Below are positions 1 to 7,555 of a stretch of DNA of 12,399 nucleotides, in pieces. The translations under genes were made by a program, and so were the position numbers. Origin of the DNA: UBA4582 sp013204195 (GTDB lineage Bacteria > Pseudomonadota > Gammaproteobacteria > Pseudomonadales > Azotimanducaceae); NCBI GenBank assembly GCA_963925735.1, contig CAWUUH010000065.1, positions 1 to 12,399 of the forward strand, read 5' to 3'. Numbering within the stretch: the stretch's first letter is position 1; each line of letters opens with the position of its first letter. Under the pieces are notes generated by a model that was not told where the DNA came from, ran no database searches, and saw nothing but the letters and a program-made list of their open reading frames with translations.

Positions 1-99
1 CGAGACGTTCATATGGTGAGTTCACTACCGCGCTCGACCCTTGAAAAAATCGCCAAGAACGAGTTGCGCGCCCGGTTGCAACCGATCAAATCGTCTTAG
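1..99 (+). CDS. Acyl-CoA ligase (AMP-binding family), C-terminal end only
   Basis: Frame 1 is open from the window edge to a TAG at 97-99 and encodes the last 32 residues of a protein. The tail contains SLPRSTLEKIAKNELRARL. This resembles the extreme C-terminus of ANL-superfamily acyl-CoA ligases (crotonobetaine/carnitine-CoA ligase-like), where a Pro-Arg-(S/T)...Lys-Ile/Val stretch carries the lysine that acts in adenylation. Here that lysine would be in LEKIAK. Such enzymes activate a carboxylic acid with ATP and CoA in the cytoplasm. The gene converges on the carotenoid oxygenase downstream. The call rests on a short motif only, so the substrate cannot be inferred and another protein with a similar basic tail is possible. 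Confidence 0.55.
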   Translation, partial: RDVHMVSSLPRSTLEKIAKNELRARLQPIKSS

Positions 100-132
100 C
101 AATCGCCATGATGGCAACGCAGCATTGGTCGT

Positions 133-161
133 GGCGGTGAATCAGTTGAAGACTGACCGCC
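133..161. terminator. Stem-loop between convergent genes (weak terminator candidate)
   Basis: GGCGGT (133-138) pairs with ACCGCC (156-161), and CAGT (143-146) pairs with ACTG (152-155) around the loop TGAAG. A four-base bulge (GAAT) sits on one side. It lies between the ligase stop and the oxygenase stop, where a bidirectional terminator would be expected. No T-tract follows on either strand, so intrinsic termination is doubtful. Confidence 0.25.
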
Positions 162-166
162 AGGCA

Positions 167-1576
167 TCACTGTCCTGGCCGCCAGTTACCGTGAAAACCT
201 AATGGCATCCGGTGATCGAGATGGGCGGTCGCCAGCGGACCAGCCGCAACATTCTCGGCATCCAGAACGATAAGATGACTCTTGTCGATGGTGGCGTCAT
301 AAACGTTCGCCAATAAGTAGCCAGAGCCTTCCGGTGCATCGTCAGCGCGAGGCACGAAGACCGCTTCCGACGGGGTCATATGCTCGCCAAGATCAAGAGT
401 TTGGCGTTGCCCGGTGTGATGGTCGACTCGAGCGATAGCGTTCAACGATGAATTTTTGCTGGCGCTGGCACCGGCACACAACATATAGCCATAACGGTAC
501 GCAAGGCCGCTGTGGCGTTCATCCAGTCGCCCAAACTCACAGGCGACATCATCCAACTGCTCGACCTTGTAGCTGTTGGTCGGCTGATCCAGGTCAAAGT
601 GCCAGCGGGTGAGTTTCGCCAGTGCCTTGGCAGGATCGGATTTTGAGCCGTCAGCGTTGGGAAATAGTGGTGCTGCGCCATACTGAGAGACATCACAGGT
701 AATCTTGTTGCCCACATTGAAAGCATTCATCGGGTGGAATACATAGGACGGATCGCCTTCAAACCAGCGTATATCCTCGACGCTGCCACTGCGGGGCATA
801 ATGCCGATCATATTCTGCTTATCAGGCTCCCAGGCAAAGGGTGGTTTGCCCTGCATGGCGCGATCCAGCGACGCTGTGAGTGGCATGATGGGAAATAATA
901 CGAAGTCGCGGGTGACAATAAAGTCATGCACCATGGCGCCATAGGGTGCATCGAAAAATGCTGACGTAGTGAGTTCACCATGCCGGTTCACCACGTGATA
1001 GGACATCTTGTTAGATAGCATGCCATCGACACTGTAGCCGAAGAATATCATTTCGCCGGTTTCGGGATCCATCTTCGGGTGCGCCGTCATGGGCCCGACC
1101 AGTGTGTTGCCAAAGGTCCAAGGCCCTTTTGATTCGAGGCTAGTCGGGTCCAACTCAAAAGGCGCATGGGCTTCTTCAAGCGCCAGAAGTTTACCGCCGT
1201 GCCAGACGATATTAGTGTTTGCCAGGCCATTGGTGGCCAAACCTTGTACTGACTCATCTGTGTCCAGAGGATTCATGCCGCTGAACAGGCCGCGACCCGC
1301 AGCATGCTCCAGTTCCCACTTGGTGGTTTTGACCCAGCGATTCTTGTAGGCCACGCGACCATTCTCAATATGAAAGGCGTGAATCATGCCGTCACCGGCA
1401 AACCAGTGATAGTCGCCCCTGGGCGCGTATTGTGGATTGGGACCATTGCGGTAAAAAGTGCCGTACAAGTCTGCGGGCAACTCGCCTTCGATCACCAGAT
1501 CCGGCGCATCACATTCAAACTGAATGGGTTGATAAGCACCTAGTAAGTTGGGGTGTTTTGGCAGCGGGGTAGCCAT
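167..1576 (-). CDS. Carotenoid oxygenase / lignostilbene dioxygenase family protein
   Basis: This 469-residue protein belongs to the carotenoid cleavage oxygenase (RPE65) family, non-haem Fe(II) enzymes that split a C=C bond of carotenoids, apocarotenoids or stilbenes with O2. The N-terminal FYRNGPNPQY (41-50) and WFAGDGMIHAF (58-68) are family hallmarks. The four iron-ligand histidines are all present: His166 (TAHPKMD), His217 (MVHDF), His281 (HPMNAF) and His462 in the C-terminal GFHGNW. Length is normal and no signal peptide is seen, so it should be cytosolic or peripherally membrane-bound. The ATG at 1574-1576 has only a weak GGA-type ribosome site. It lies 80 bases downstream of the GAF-PP2C gene on the same strand and could be co-transcribed. 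Substrate (carotenoid versus lignostilbene) cannot be decided from sequence alone. Confidence 0.9.
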   Translation of the reverse strand: MATPLPKHPNLLGAYQPIQFECDAPDLVIEGELPADLYGTFYRNGPNPQYAPRGDYHWFAGDGMIHAFHIENGRVAYKNRWVKTTKWELEHAAGRGLFSGMNPLDTDESVQGLATNGLANTNIVWHGGKLLALEEAHAPFELDPTSLESKGPWTFGNTLVGPMTAHPKMDPETGEMIFFGYSVDGMLSNKMSYHVVNRHGELTTSAFFDAPYGAMVHDFIVTRDFVLFPIMPLTASLDRAMQGKPPFAWEPDKQNMIGIMPRSGSVEDIRWFEGDPSYVFHPMNAFNVGNKITCDVSQYGAAPLFPNADGSKSDPAKALAKLTRWHFDLDQPTNSYKVEQLDDVACEFGRLDERHSGLAYRYGYMLCAGASASKNSSLNAIARVDHHTGQRQTLDLGEHMTPSEAVFVPRADDAPEGSGYLLANVYDATIDKSHLIVLDAENVAAGPLATAHLDHRMPLGFHGNWRPGQ

Positions 1577-1656
1577 GGGCGTTTAATCCAAAGTCAGTGT
1601 TACTAACTTAGCAAATTACAGTTGGTATATGGAAGTTCAATTTTTGGAGCGTACGT

Positions 1657-3522
1657 TTAGACCTCGTCTTGCTTGATGGCATCGATGACATCAGCGAATT
1701 TTTGTCGATTCACCTCGCTCAATGAGGCCAGCATCTCATGGGCCTTGAGCAGGCGCTGCTGATTATTGCGAATATCGGTTGCGGGAATGGCAATGGGCTT
1801 GCGACCTGCTGGAATGGGTTTGGCGCTGTGGGTTAGATGGTCCAGCACGGTTTCCATGCTCACTTCTTGAAAGGCACTGACAAGGCTCCTTGAGGCGCGT
1901 TGTATCGAGGCTTGTAAACCTGCGGCATCAAATCGACCGATCACTTCATGCAGGGTGCCCAGCAGGGTGCTGTCGAGATACTCACAGTCGCCTAGGTCGA
2001 TTAGGAGCGTCCTTCGAGCGCCGATAGTCTCTATGGCGGCGGCCAGCAGCGCCTCACCCAGGACCCAAGTGATACGTCCGGAGAGGCAAATCAGGGTTTC
2101 TGAATCGACATCAGCCTGAGTGATGACTGCAGGGTTTTCGGATTCGATTTTTTTGATGGCATCGGATTCGCCAATCTCAATGAAACGACTCTTGCCTGGA
2201 CCCGCTTCCAGCAGCAACAGGGTCGTATCATCGCGCTCCTGGCGTTCGATACCCTTGGCGATGTCAAAAAATGTCAAGCGCAAGGCGTCATCATTACCCC
2301 GGTATGCCCGCAAAGTTCGATCCAGTTCTTTCGGCGTTGGCGGTTGGTCTCCACCTAGATCAAAGATCCCGTCAGTCATCATCAGAATTTGGTCGCCCGG
2401 TAGAATCACTCGGCGGCATTCATCGAATACCGCGGTTTCAAATAATCCGAGCGCAGGCCCCGTGGCAGGCAAGACTTCCATGCCATCGCCGGCGCGAAGC
2501 AGTAGCGCGGGTGTGTGTCCGGCAGAAGCAAAGACGAGTTCGCTAGTTGTTAGATTGAGCAGGCACACTGCAGCCGTGACAAAGGTGCCTGGAACGCTGA
2601 GATCGCCGTGCAGTGCGCTATTCATGCGGCGCAGGGCCTCAGCCGGCGAATAAGGCTCAAGGGTCACATCATCTTGCAGGTGTAATCGATGCTTAAACAT
2701 AACCGCTAACATGGCGGCACTGATACCGTGACCTGCCGCGTCAGCGATGACGAGTGCCAAATGGTGTTCGCCCACAAGCTTGACGTCATATAGGTCGCCG
2801 CCAACAATATGCCCACATCGGTAGAGTGCCTGCAGGTGGTAGTCACGCATTCGGGGCGGGACTTCCGGTAACAATGAGTGCTGAATGATTTCAGCTCGAT
2901 GCAGGTCGCGTTCGATAATGTCAGCCTGGCCCTCCAGGGTATCGCACAGATCTGCCAGTTGGTTGCGGGACGCTTCGAGTGAATCATGGGAGTTCTGTAA
3001 TTCGAGGCCGCTGGATTCCAGTTTCTTGATCGTCAGTCGCAGTTCCAATTGGGCAATAACCTGGCGGGACAAGGCGCGTAGCGCTTCCGCTTGCGCATCT
3101 GTGAGCTTCCGCGGGGTTTTATCAATGACACATAATGTGCCTAGCGCGTGCCCATCACGGGTGACGAGTGGCGCGCCAGCATAGAACCGGACTTTTGGGT
3201 CAGAGAGCACGAGGGGATTGTCGGCAAAACGTTGATCTAAGGTCGCATCCTCCACCACCAGCAATTCGTTCGGGTTGAGGATGGCGTGGGCGCAAAAGGC
3301 CAGGTCTCTGGGGGTTTCGGTGGCGTCTAGGCCGACGCGGGATTTAAACCATTGCCGGGACTCGTCCACCAAGCTCATCAGGGCGACGGGCGTGCCGCAA
3401 ATGTGAGACGCGATATTGGTGATGTCGTCGTACGCCCGTTCGGGCAGCGTATCGAGGATGTCGAATTCCTGGAGCGCCAGTAAGCGCGTTTTCTCATCTG
3501 GCGGTAGTGTTGCAATTTCCAA
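1657..3522 (-). CDS. GAF - PP2C (SpoIIE-type) phosphatase - STAS fusion protein
   Basis: A 621-residue cytoplasmic signalling protein. Residues about 25-155 form a GAF sensor (FCAHAIL, FYAGAPL, LGTLCVID). About 155-210 is a probable coiled-coil linker. About 210-440 is a PP2C-type Ser/Thr phosphatase of the SpoIIE/RsbU kind, with metal-binding motifs GGDLYD (241-246), DAAGHG (261-266), MTDGIFD (382-388) and RDDTTLLLL. About 465-570 resembles a STAS anti-sigma-factor-antagonist domain, with the phosphorylatable Ser expected at 518 in YLDSTLLG. RsbU-like phosphatases activate partner switching by dephosphorylating a STAS protein; here both are on one chain. The start is TTG, chosen for its strong ribosome site. 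No separate RsbW-type kinase or sigma factor is visible in the window. The ligand of the GAF domain is unknown. Confidence 0.9.
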   Translation of the reverse strand: MEIATLPPDEKTRLLALQEFDILDTLPERAYDDITNIASHICGTPVALMSLVDESRQWFKSRVGLDATETPRDLAFCAHAILNPNELLVVEDATLDQRFADNPLVLSDPKVRFYAGAPLVTRDGHALGTLCVIDKTPRKLTDAQAEALRALSRQVIAQLELRLTIKKLESSGLELQNSHDSLEASRNQLADLCDTLEGQADIIERDLHRAEIIQHSLLPEVPPRMRDYHLQALYRCGHIVGGDLYDVKLVGEHHLALVIADAAGHGISAAMLAVMFKHRLHLQDDVTLEPYSPAEALRRMNSALHGDLSVPGTFVTAAVCLLNLTTSELVFASAGHTPALLLRAGDGMEVLPATGPALGLFETAVFDECRRVILPGDQILMMTDGIFDLGGDQPPTPKELDRTLRAYRGNDDALRLTFFDIAKGIERQERDDTTLLLLEAGPGKSRFIEIGESDAIKKIESENPAVITQADVDSETLICLSGRITWVLGEALLAAAIETIGARRTLLIDLGDCEYLDSTLLGTLHEVIGRFDAAGLQASIQRASRSLVSAFQEVSMETVLDHLTHSAKPIPAGRKPIAIPATDIRNNQQRLLKAHEMLASLSEVNRQKFADVIDAIKQDEV

Positions 3523-3528
3523 CTAATC

Positions 3529-3534
3529 CCTCCT
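3529..3534 (-). promoter_or_regulatory. Strong ribosome binding site that fixes a TTG start
   Basis: On the minus strand AGGAGG lies six bases upstream of the TTG at 3520-3522. This near-perfect Shine-Dalgarno is the reason for accepting TTG as the start of the GAF-PP2C-STAS gene. Confidence 0.8.
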
Positions 3535-3683
3535 GATAGAAGCCATGATACGTCCTATCTGAGTCTGAGTTTAAATCGGTATGGGCGCGATAGGAAGGAT
3601 GAATTTAGGACGCTGGTTAGCGCAGTTTGAGGCGATTTGGGTGCCATGTCTTGGTGTTATGCGCATTGCCACCGAATTAAGTC

Positions 3684-3712
3684 TTGTCCCGTCGAGGAAA
3701 AGTTTTTACTCT
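3684..3712 (+). promoter_or_regulatory. Possible sigma70-like promoter for the sulfatase-SDR unit
   Basis: TTGTCC (3684-3689) and TACTCT (3707-3712) are separated by 17 bases, about 50 bases before the sulfatase ATG. The -35 box matches the consensus at four of six positions and the -10 box at three of six, so this is only a candidate. The rest of the 239-base divergent gap 3523-3761 shows nothing I can assign beyond the ribosome site of the minus-strand gene. Confidence 0.25.
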
Positions 3713-3761
3713 GGCTTGGCTACTCACCCTGTCTATCAATGATCGCCAATAGATACCGCTT

Positions 3762-5327
3762 ATGAGCCAGACACCCCAACCCAACATTCTCATTATCATG
3801 ACGGACCAGCACCGACCGGATCATACGGGTTTTGGTGGCAACAAGGTTGTGCAGACGCCGCATCTCGATGCCCTGGCGAAGAAGTCTATGCGCTTTGATC
3901 AGGCGCATGTGGCCAACCCCATTTGTATGCCGAATCGATCGTCAATTTTTACCAGCCGAATGCCCTCCTTGCACGGTACCCGCTATAACGGCATCGCCCT
4001 GGACTGGCGAGTCGAAACCTTTCCGCGGATCTTTAAGAACGCCGGTTATCACACGGCCCATCTAGGCAAATGTCATCTGCAAAATATGAACGTGATGGCC
4101 TCAGTGGCGAAGCGCCAGACTGATCAGATGGCGCCGGGAGATGCGATCAATTTTTCCCACTACCCGCCGGGCTGGGATGATTATGAGAATCTGGCGCGGC
4201 ACAAGCAAGAGCGGGTGCAGATGCCGCAGGACTACTACGGCTTCGCTGAAGTTGATTTAGTCGTCGCCCATTCTGACCAGTGTGGTGGGCATTATTATCA
4301 ATGGTTGCTGGATCAGGGTATTGATCCGACTACGATCCAGGGTGAAACGGGCGCCTGGCCCTATGACTCGCCCTCGCACATGACCCGGCGGACCCGCACG
4401 CCGGCGGAACTCTATCCCACGCATTATATTACTGAGGTGGCCTCAAGCTTTTTACAGACCCGGGCGAAGCAGCCTGACACGCCTTTTTTGGCGGTCGTGT
4501 CGTACCCTGATCCGCACCATCCGTTTACCCCGCCGGGTAAGTACTTCGATATGTATTCACCGGCTGATTTTAGCCTGCCCGATACTTACCGTGATACGCA
4601 TACACATTCTGCGCCTCACTATCAAAAGGCGATCAAGCAGGGCCCAAGCGGGTTACGCCGTGGGGTTAATATGTTTGCGCCGACGGAGACTGAGCTCCGC
4701 GAGATGGGGGCCAAAGAGTACGGCATGATATCCATGATCGATGACAGTATTGGTACTATTGTTGGCCAGCTCGAGAGTCTTGGTTTAAGTGAGAATACTA
4801 TTGTCGTGTTCACTAGTGATCATGGTGACATGTTCGGTGATCACGGCGTTATGCTCAAAGGCGGTATGCATTATGCCGGTTGCACCCGGGTGCCATTGTT
4901 AGTGCATGTGCCAGGTAACCAGCCTGGTAGCACCAGCAGTCTGGTATCTTCTTTAGATCTGGGTCCGACGTTGCTGGCGCAAGCTGGATTGTCGGCTTTT
5001 TATGGTATGCAGGGCATCGATGCAACACCTCTTCTAACAGACAGTACCGCGAAAGTCAGGGATGAAATTTTCATTGAAGAAGATCAGCTGAACGACATCT
5101 TGCAGGTGGGCACGCCACTGCGTATGCGCACCTTGATTACTGAGGACGCGCGATTGACTGTCTACCAGGGTTATGACGGTATTGAGTTGTTTGATTTACA
5201 AGAGGATCCGAACGAAATGCATAATCGGGTCGATGATAAGACTCTGCAGGCGCAGATGACCGAGAGACTCATGCGCACCCTGATGGAAAATAATGACCTG
5301 TCGCCGAAACCCACTGCCTTTGCTTGA
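3762..5327 (+). CDS. Sulfatase (formylglycine-dependent, type I; alkaline phosphatase superfamily)
   Basis: A 521-residue hydrolase of the type I sulfatase / phosphonate-monoester-hydrolase group. The N-terminal PNILIIMTDQHRPDH supplies metal ligands Asp15 and probably Gln16. Cys55 in CMPNRSSIFTS fits the minimal C-x-P-x-R core for conversion to formylglycine, although the third motif residue is Asn rather than Ser/Ala and the usual Thr-Gly is Thr-Ser. TSDHGDMFGDHG (351-362) gives metal-binding Asp353 and His354. The C-terminal ELFDLQEDPNEMHN matches the DUF4976-like tail of many sulfatases. There is no signal peptide, so it should act in the cytoplasm on an imported ester. The SDR 47 bases downstream on the same strand is likely co-transcribed and may oxidise the released alcohol (inference). 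The substrate is unknown; choline-sulfatase and aryl-sulfatase relatives share this layout. Confidence 0.9.
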   Translation: MSQTPQPNILIIMTDQHRPDHTGFGGNKVVQTPHLDALAKKSMRFDQAHVANPICMPNRSSIFTSRMPSLHGTRYNGIALDWRVETFPRIFKNAGYHTAHLGKCHLQNMNVMASVAKRQTDQMAPGDAINFSHYPPGWDDYENLARHKQERVQMPQDYYGFAEVDLVVAHSDQCGGHYYQWLLDQGIDPTTIQGETGAWPYDSPSHMTRRTRTPAELYPTHYITEVASSFLQTRAKQPDTPFLAVVSYPDPHHPFTPPGKYFDMYSPADFSLPDTYRDTHTHSAPHYQKAIKQGPSGLRRGVNMFAPTETELREMGAKEYGMISMIDDSIGTIVGQLESLGLSENTIVVFTSDHGDMFGDHGVMLKGGMHYAGCTRVPLLVHVPGNQPGSTSSLVSSLDLGPTLLAQAGLSAFYGMQGIDATPLLTDSTAKVRDEIFIEEDQLNDILQVGTPLRMRTLITEDARLTVYQGYDGIELFDLQEDPNEMHNRVDDKTLQAQMTERLMRTLMENNDLSPKPTAFA

Positions 5328-5332
5328 GGAAA

Positions 5333-5354
5333 TGCCTGAAGAATTGCCTGAAGA
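5333..5354 (+). repeat. Two direct copies of TGCCTGAAGA in the sulfatase-SDR junction
   Basis: TGCCTGAAGA occurs at 5333-5342 and 5345-5354 (period 12) and is followed by a partial third copy. It fills most of the 47-base gap between the two genes. It may be simple slippage. A ten-codon ORF (ATG at 5332, product MPEELPEELR, stop TAG 5362-5364) runs through it. Confidence 0.6.
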
Positions 5355-5374
5355 GTTGCGTTAGGAGATATCTG

Positions 5375-6208
5375 ATGAATGAATTTACTGGAAAAGTCGC
5401 TTTTGTCACCGGCGCTGCGAGTGGCATTGGTCTGGGAATGGTGAAAGCATTTCTGCGCCAAGGTATGCAAGTGATGATGGCAGATATCGAGGAAGCGGCG
5501 TTACAACAGGCCGTTATTGGCCTTGAATCAAATGCGGTGTCGAGTGTGTTGTGTGATGTTAGCACCCGTGACTCTGTGTTTGCGGCAGCGGATAAAACCC
5601 TTGCCGAGTTGGGTAAGGTGCATATCGTTTGTAACAACGCCGGCGTCTCCACCGGTGGCCTAATCGACGAGTGCGATGAGGGTGACTGGCAGTGGAGCCT
5701 TGGGGTGAACCTGATGGGCGTTGTCCATGGTTGTCAGGCATTTATTCCGCATATCAAATCCCAGGGTGAGGGTGGACATATCGTCAATACTGCTTCTATG
5801 GCTGGGTTGTTAGGTCGTAATCCGGGTTGGACGACTTACAATGCGACAAAATATGCGGTGGTAGGCTTAACGGAATCCTTGTACGAAGAAGGTCGCCTGG
5901 GTGGCTTTGGTGCTTCGGTGCTCTGTCCTGGCGCCGTTCGAACTCGAATTTATGAAGCCCCGCGGAATCGCCCCGATCGGTTTGGGCCACAAGTGTCGAA
6001 GTCTGCTTATACAGATATTTCACGGGACATTGAGCAGGGGCTTGACCCGGATATCGTCGGCGAACTGGTGGTCGAGGCGATTAAAGCAAAGCGCCTGCAT
6101 ATCCTCACGGATCCTCGATTTTCGAGATTGGTCGATAAACGCTTTGCGCGCCTCGCTGCAGATTTCGAGTGGGCCGCCAACAGTGCTGCGCTTAATCCGG
6201 AAGCTTAA
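5375..6208 (+). CDS. Short-chain dehydrogenase/reductase (classical SDR)
   Basis: A 277-residue oxidoreductase with a Rossmann fold. The cofactor motif TGAASGIG (12-19) is followed by Asp37 at the end of strand 2, which favours NAD(H) over NADP(H). Also present are NNAG (87-90), Asn112, catalytic Ser141, and Tyr155/Lys159 in YNATK, so the classical tetrad is complete. The start is the ATG at 5375, six bases after AGGAGA (5363-5368); in-frame TTG extension back to 5324 would overlap the sulfatase end and adds a non-family Cys/Lys-rich stretch. The protein follows the sulfatase on the same strand and probably shares its transcript. A plausible job is oxidation of the alcohol released by that enzyme, but SDR substrates cannot be read from sequence. 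Confidence 0.92.
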   Translation: MNEFTGKVAFVTGAASGIGLGMVKAFLRQGMQVMMADIEEAALQQAVIGLESNAVSSVLCDVSTRDSVFAAADKTLAELGKVHIVCNNAGVSTGGLIDECDEGDWQWSLGVNLMGVVHGCQAFIPHIKSQGEGGHIVNTASMAGLLGRNPGWTTYNATKYAVVGLTESLYEEGRLGGFGASVLCPGAVRTRIYEAPRNRPDRFGPQVSKSAYTDISRDIEQGLDPDIVGELVVEAIKAKRLHILTDPRFSRLVDKRFARLAADFEWAANSAALNPEA

Positions 6209-6211
6209 GTA

Positions 6212-6232
6212 AGCCGCTGAATTTAATCGGCT
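6212..6232. terminator. Inverted repeat at the convergent SDR / propeller gene ends
   Basis: AGCCG (6212-6216) and CGGCT (6228-6232) flank an A/T-rich 11-base loop. The repeat begins four bases after the SDR stop and overlaps the stop codon of the minus-strand gene. Position suggests a shared terminator, but the stem is short and there is no T-tract. Confidence 0.3.
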
Positions 6233-7482
6233 GAAACAGGTGGCATGTTGAAGCGCACCCGTGCCATCTTGACTTGGCTGCCTGCGCTGATATCAGTCCA
6301 GGTGACATAAATGTCGTTGCCTTGGCTTGTGATCACCGGAAAGCCGCTGCGTCTTGAGGATTGTGTGCCGGCGACTTCAGTCTCTGCCAGCAACTTGCCC
6401 GCCTGGCTATAGAGCGCCACCTTGAGCGCGGCGTCTTTGCCATTGGTGTGTAACCAGCTGATGGCGATATCGCCAGAATCCAGAATCGCCATACTGACGC
6501 GGCCATTGGTGGCGCCTTGATCTACCAGTATGGGCGTGCCAAATGCGGCGCCGTCATTGTTTGATATGGCCAACTGTACCTTAGGTTGATCGTCCTTCGC
6601 CGTGAACCAGACTACCGCGGTTAGATGACCCTGTGCTGCGACGGCAGGACCATTGACCGGACAACCAGGGACCTTCCAATGATCGTTAGATACTGCCAAG
6701 GGTTTAGTCCACTGATTGTCGGCAAAGCGGGTGATATAGATATCTCTGATTTCCTGCTCAGTGCGATCGCGGTAAACCACTACTGGTCCTGTGGCCGTCA
6801 TGGCACTACTGGTGTTGCAGCAATCGCAGGTGAGGCCGTCGAGTTCCCATTCTTCCAAGGTTTCGCCATGACGGTCAAATACAGCCGCTCGCAGGGTCAT
6901 ACCACCGGCCATGGTGTGTTCCTTGTTATCGGTGCCGGAATGGGGCGTTGCTGGTTTGGTGTTTCTGCCATCTAACCAAGTCATAAAGGAGCGGCCTTCG
7001 CCTAAGGGCAGCATGCTCACGAAACCATGTTCAGCGCTGACACCATCCTTGTGAATGATGACGGGCTGACCCCAAGTGTGTTTTTCCTGATCAAAAAACA
7101 CGGCGTTGATATCATAATCGTAGGTGCCATCGGCACTCTTTTGCAGCCAGTGCGCCACCATGCCCGTGTCAGTGACAACTAAAAATGGAAAATCGGCCCA
7201 ATTGACAAACCAGTCGTTGCCTTGCTGGATCAGATGGGCTGGACTCCAGTTGGCTTCAGTCAGCGTGGCATAGTACAAGGCACTGCTGTCGTCTTTTGAC
7301 GCGACCCAGGAAAGATGCACATTGCCCTTGGCATCGGTGATCACGCGGGAGAGGCTGGTTTGGTCGGTCACGGGTGGCGTCAGCATGGAGACCTGTAGGT
7401 CCTGTGCCCGGGCGTTGAGGCCCATCAACAGTGTGCCAACTAACAGGGTTTGCAGTAGGTTTTTGAGTGCATTAGATCGCAT
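6223..7482 (-). CDS. Secreted sialidase-like beta-propeller protein with a CDCC cluster
   Basis: A 419-residue protein with an N-terminal signal peptide (basic MRSNALKN, hydrophobic LLQTLLVGTLLMG, probable cleavage after ARA at about 26), so it acts in the periplasm or outside. Repeated segments ending in strand-like stretches (HLSWV, MVAHWL, SFMTWL, AVVWF, IAISWL, IYVTW) suggest a multi-bladed propeller. SNNDGAAF (307-314) is a degenerate Asp-box. A conserved-looking CDCC at 219-222, plus a further Cys at 274 in GCPVNGP, is unusual for sialidases and could bind metal or form disulfides. Proteins like this are often labelled exo-alpha-sialidase, but I see no evidence for sialic acid chemistry. 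It is the last gene of a minus-strand operon, 73 bases after the TlpA-like gene. Confidence 0.75.
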   Translation of the reverse strand: MRSNALKNLLQTLLVGTLLMGLNARAQDLQVSMLTPPVTDQTSLSRVITDAKGNVHLSWVASKDDSSALYYATLTEANWSPAHLIQQGNDWFVNWADFPFLVVTDTGMVAHWLQKSADGTYDYDINAVFFDQEKHTWGQPVIIHKDGVSAEHGFVSMLPLGEGRSFMTWLDGRNTKPATPHSGTDNKEHTMAGGMTLRAAVFDRHGETLEEWELDGLTCDCCNTSSAMTATGPVVVYRDRTEQEIRDIYITRFADNQWTKPLAVSNDHWKVPGCPVNGPAVAAQGHLTAVVWFTAKDDQPKVQLAISNNDGAAFGTPILVDQGATNGRVSMAILDSGDIAISWLHTNGKDAALKVALYSQAGKLLAETEVAGTQSSRRSGFPVITSQGNDIYVTWTDISAGSQVKMARVRFNMPPVSAD

Positions 7483-7555
7483 CGATTGATTGTCTCTTAC
7501 GCTTGAGTAGTGGCTCCGTCATCCAAGTTGCTGATCACGAGAGGTTATTGTTTGG

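Noticed and set aside
2120..2653. 177-codon open frame on the + strand
   Set aside because: It lies wholly antisense to the PP2C region of the GAF-PP2C-STAS gene, has a Ser/Arg-rich composition typical of shadow frames and no recognisable domain.
6223..7482. Naming the propeller protein a true sialidase
   Set aside because: Only one degenerate Asp-box is visible, I cannot identify the Arg triad of sialidases, and the CDCC cluster and TlpA partner point elsewhere.
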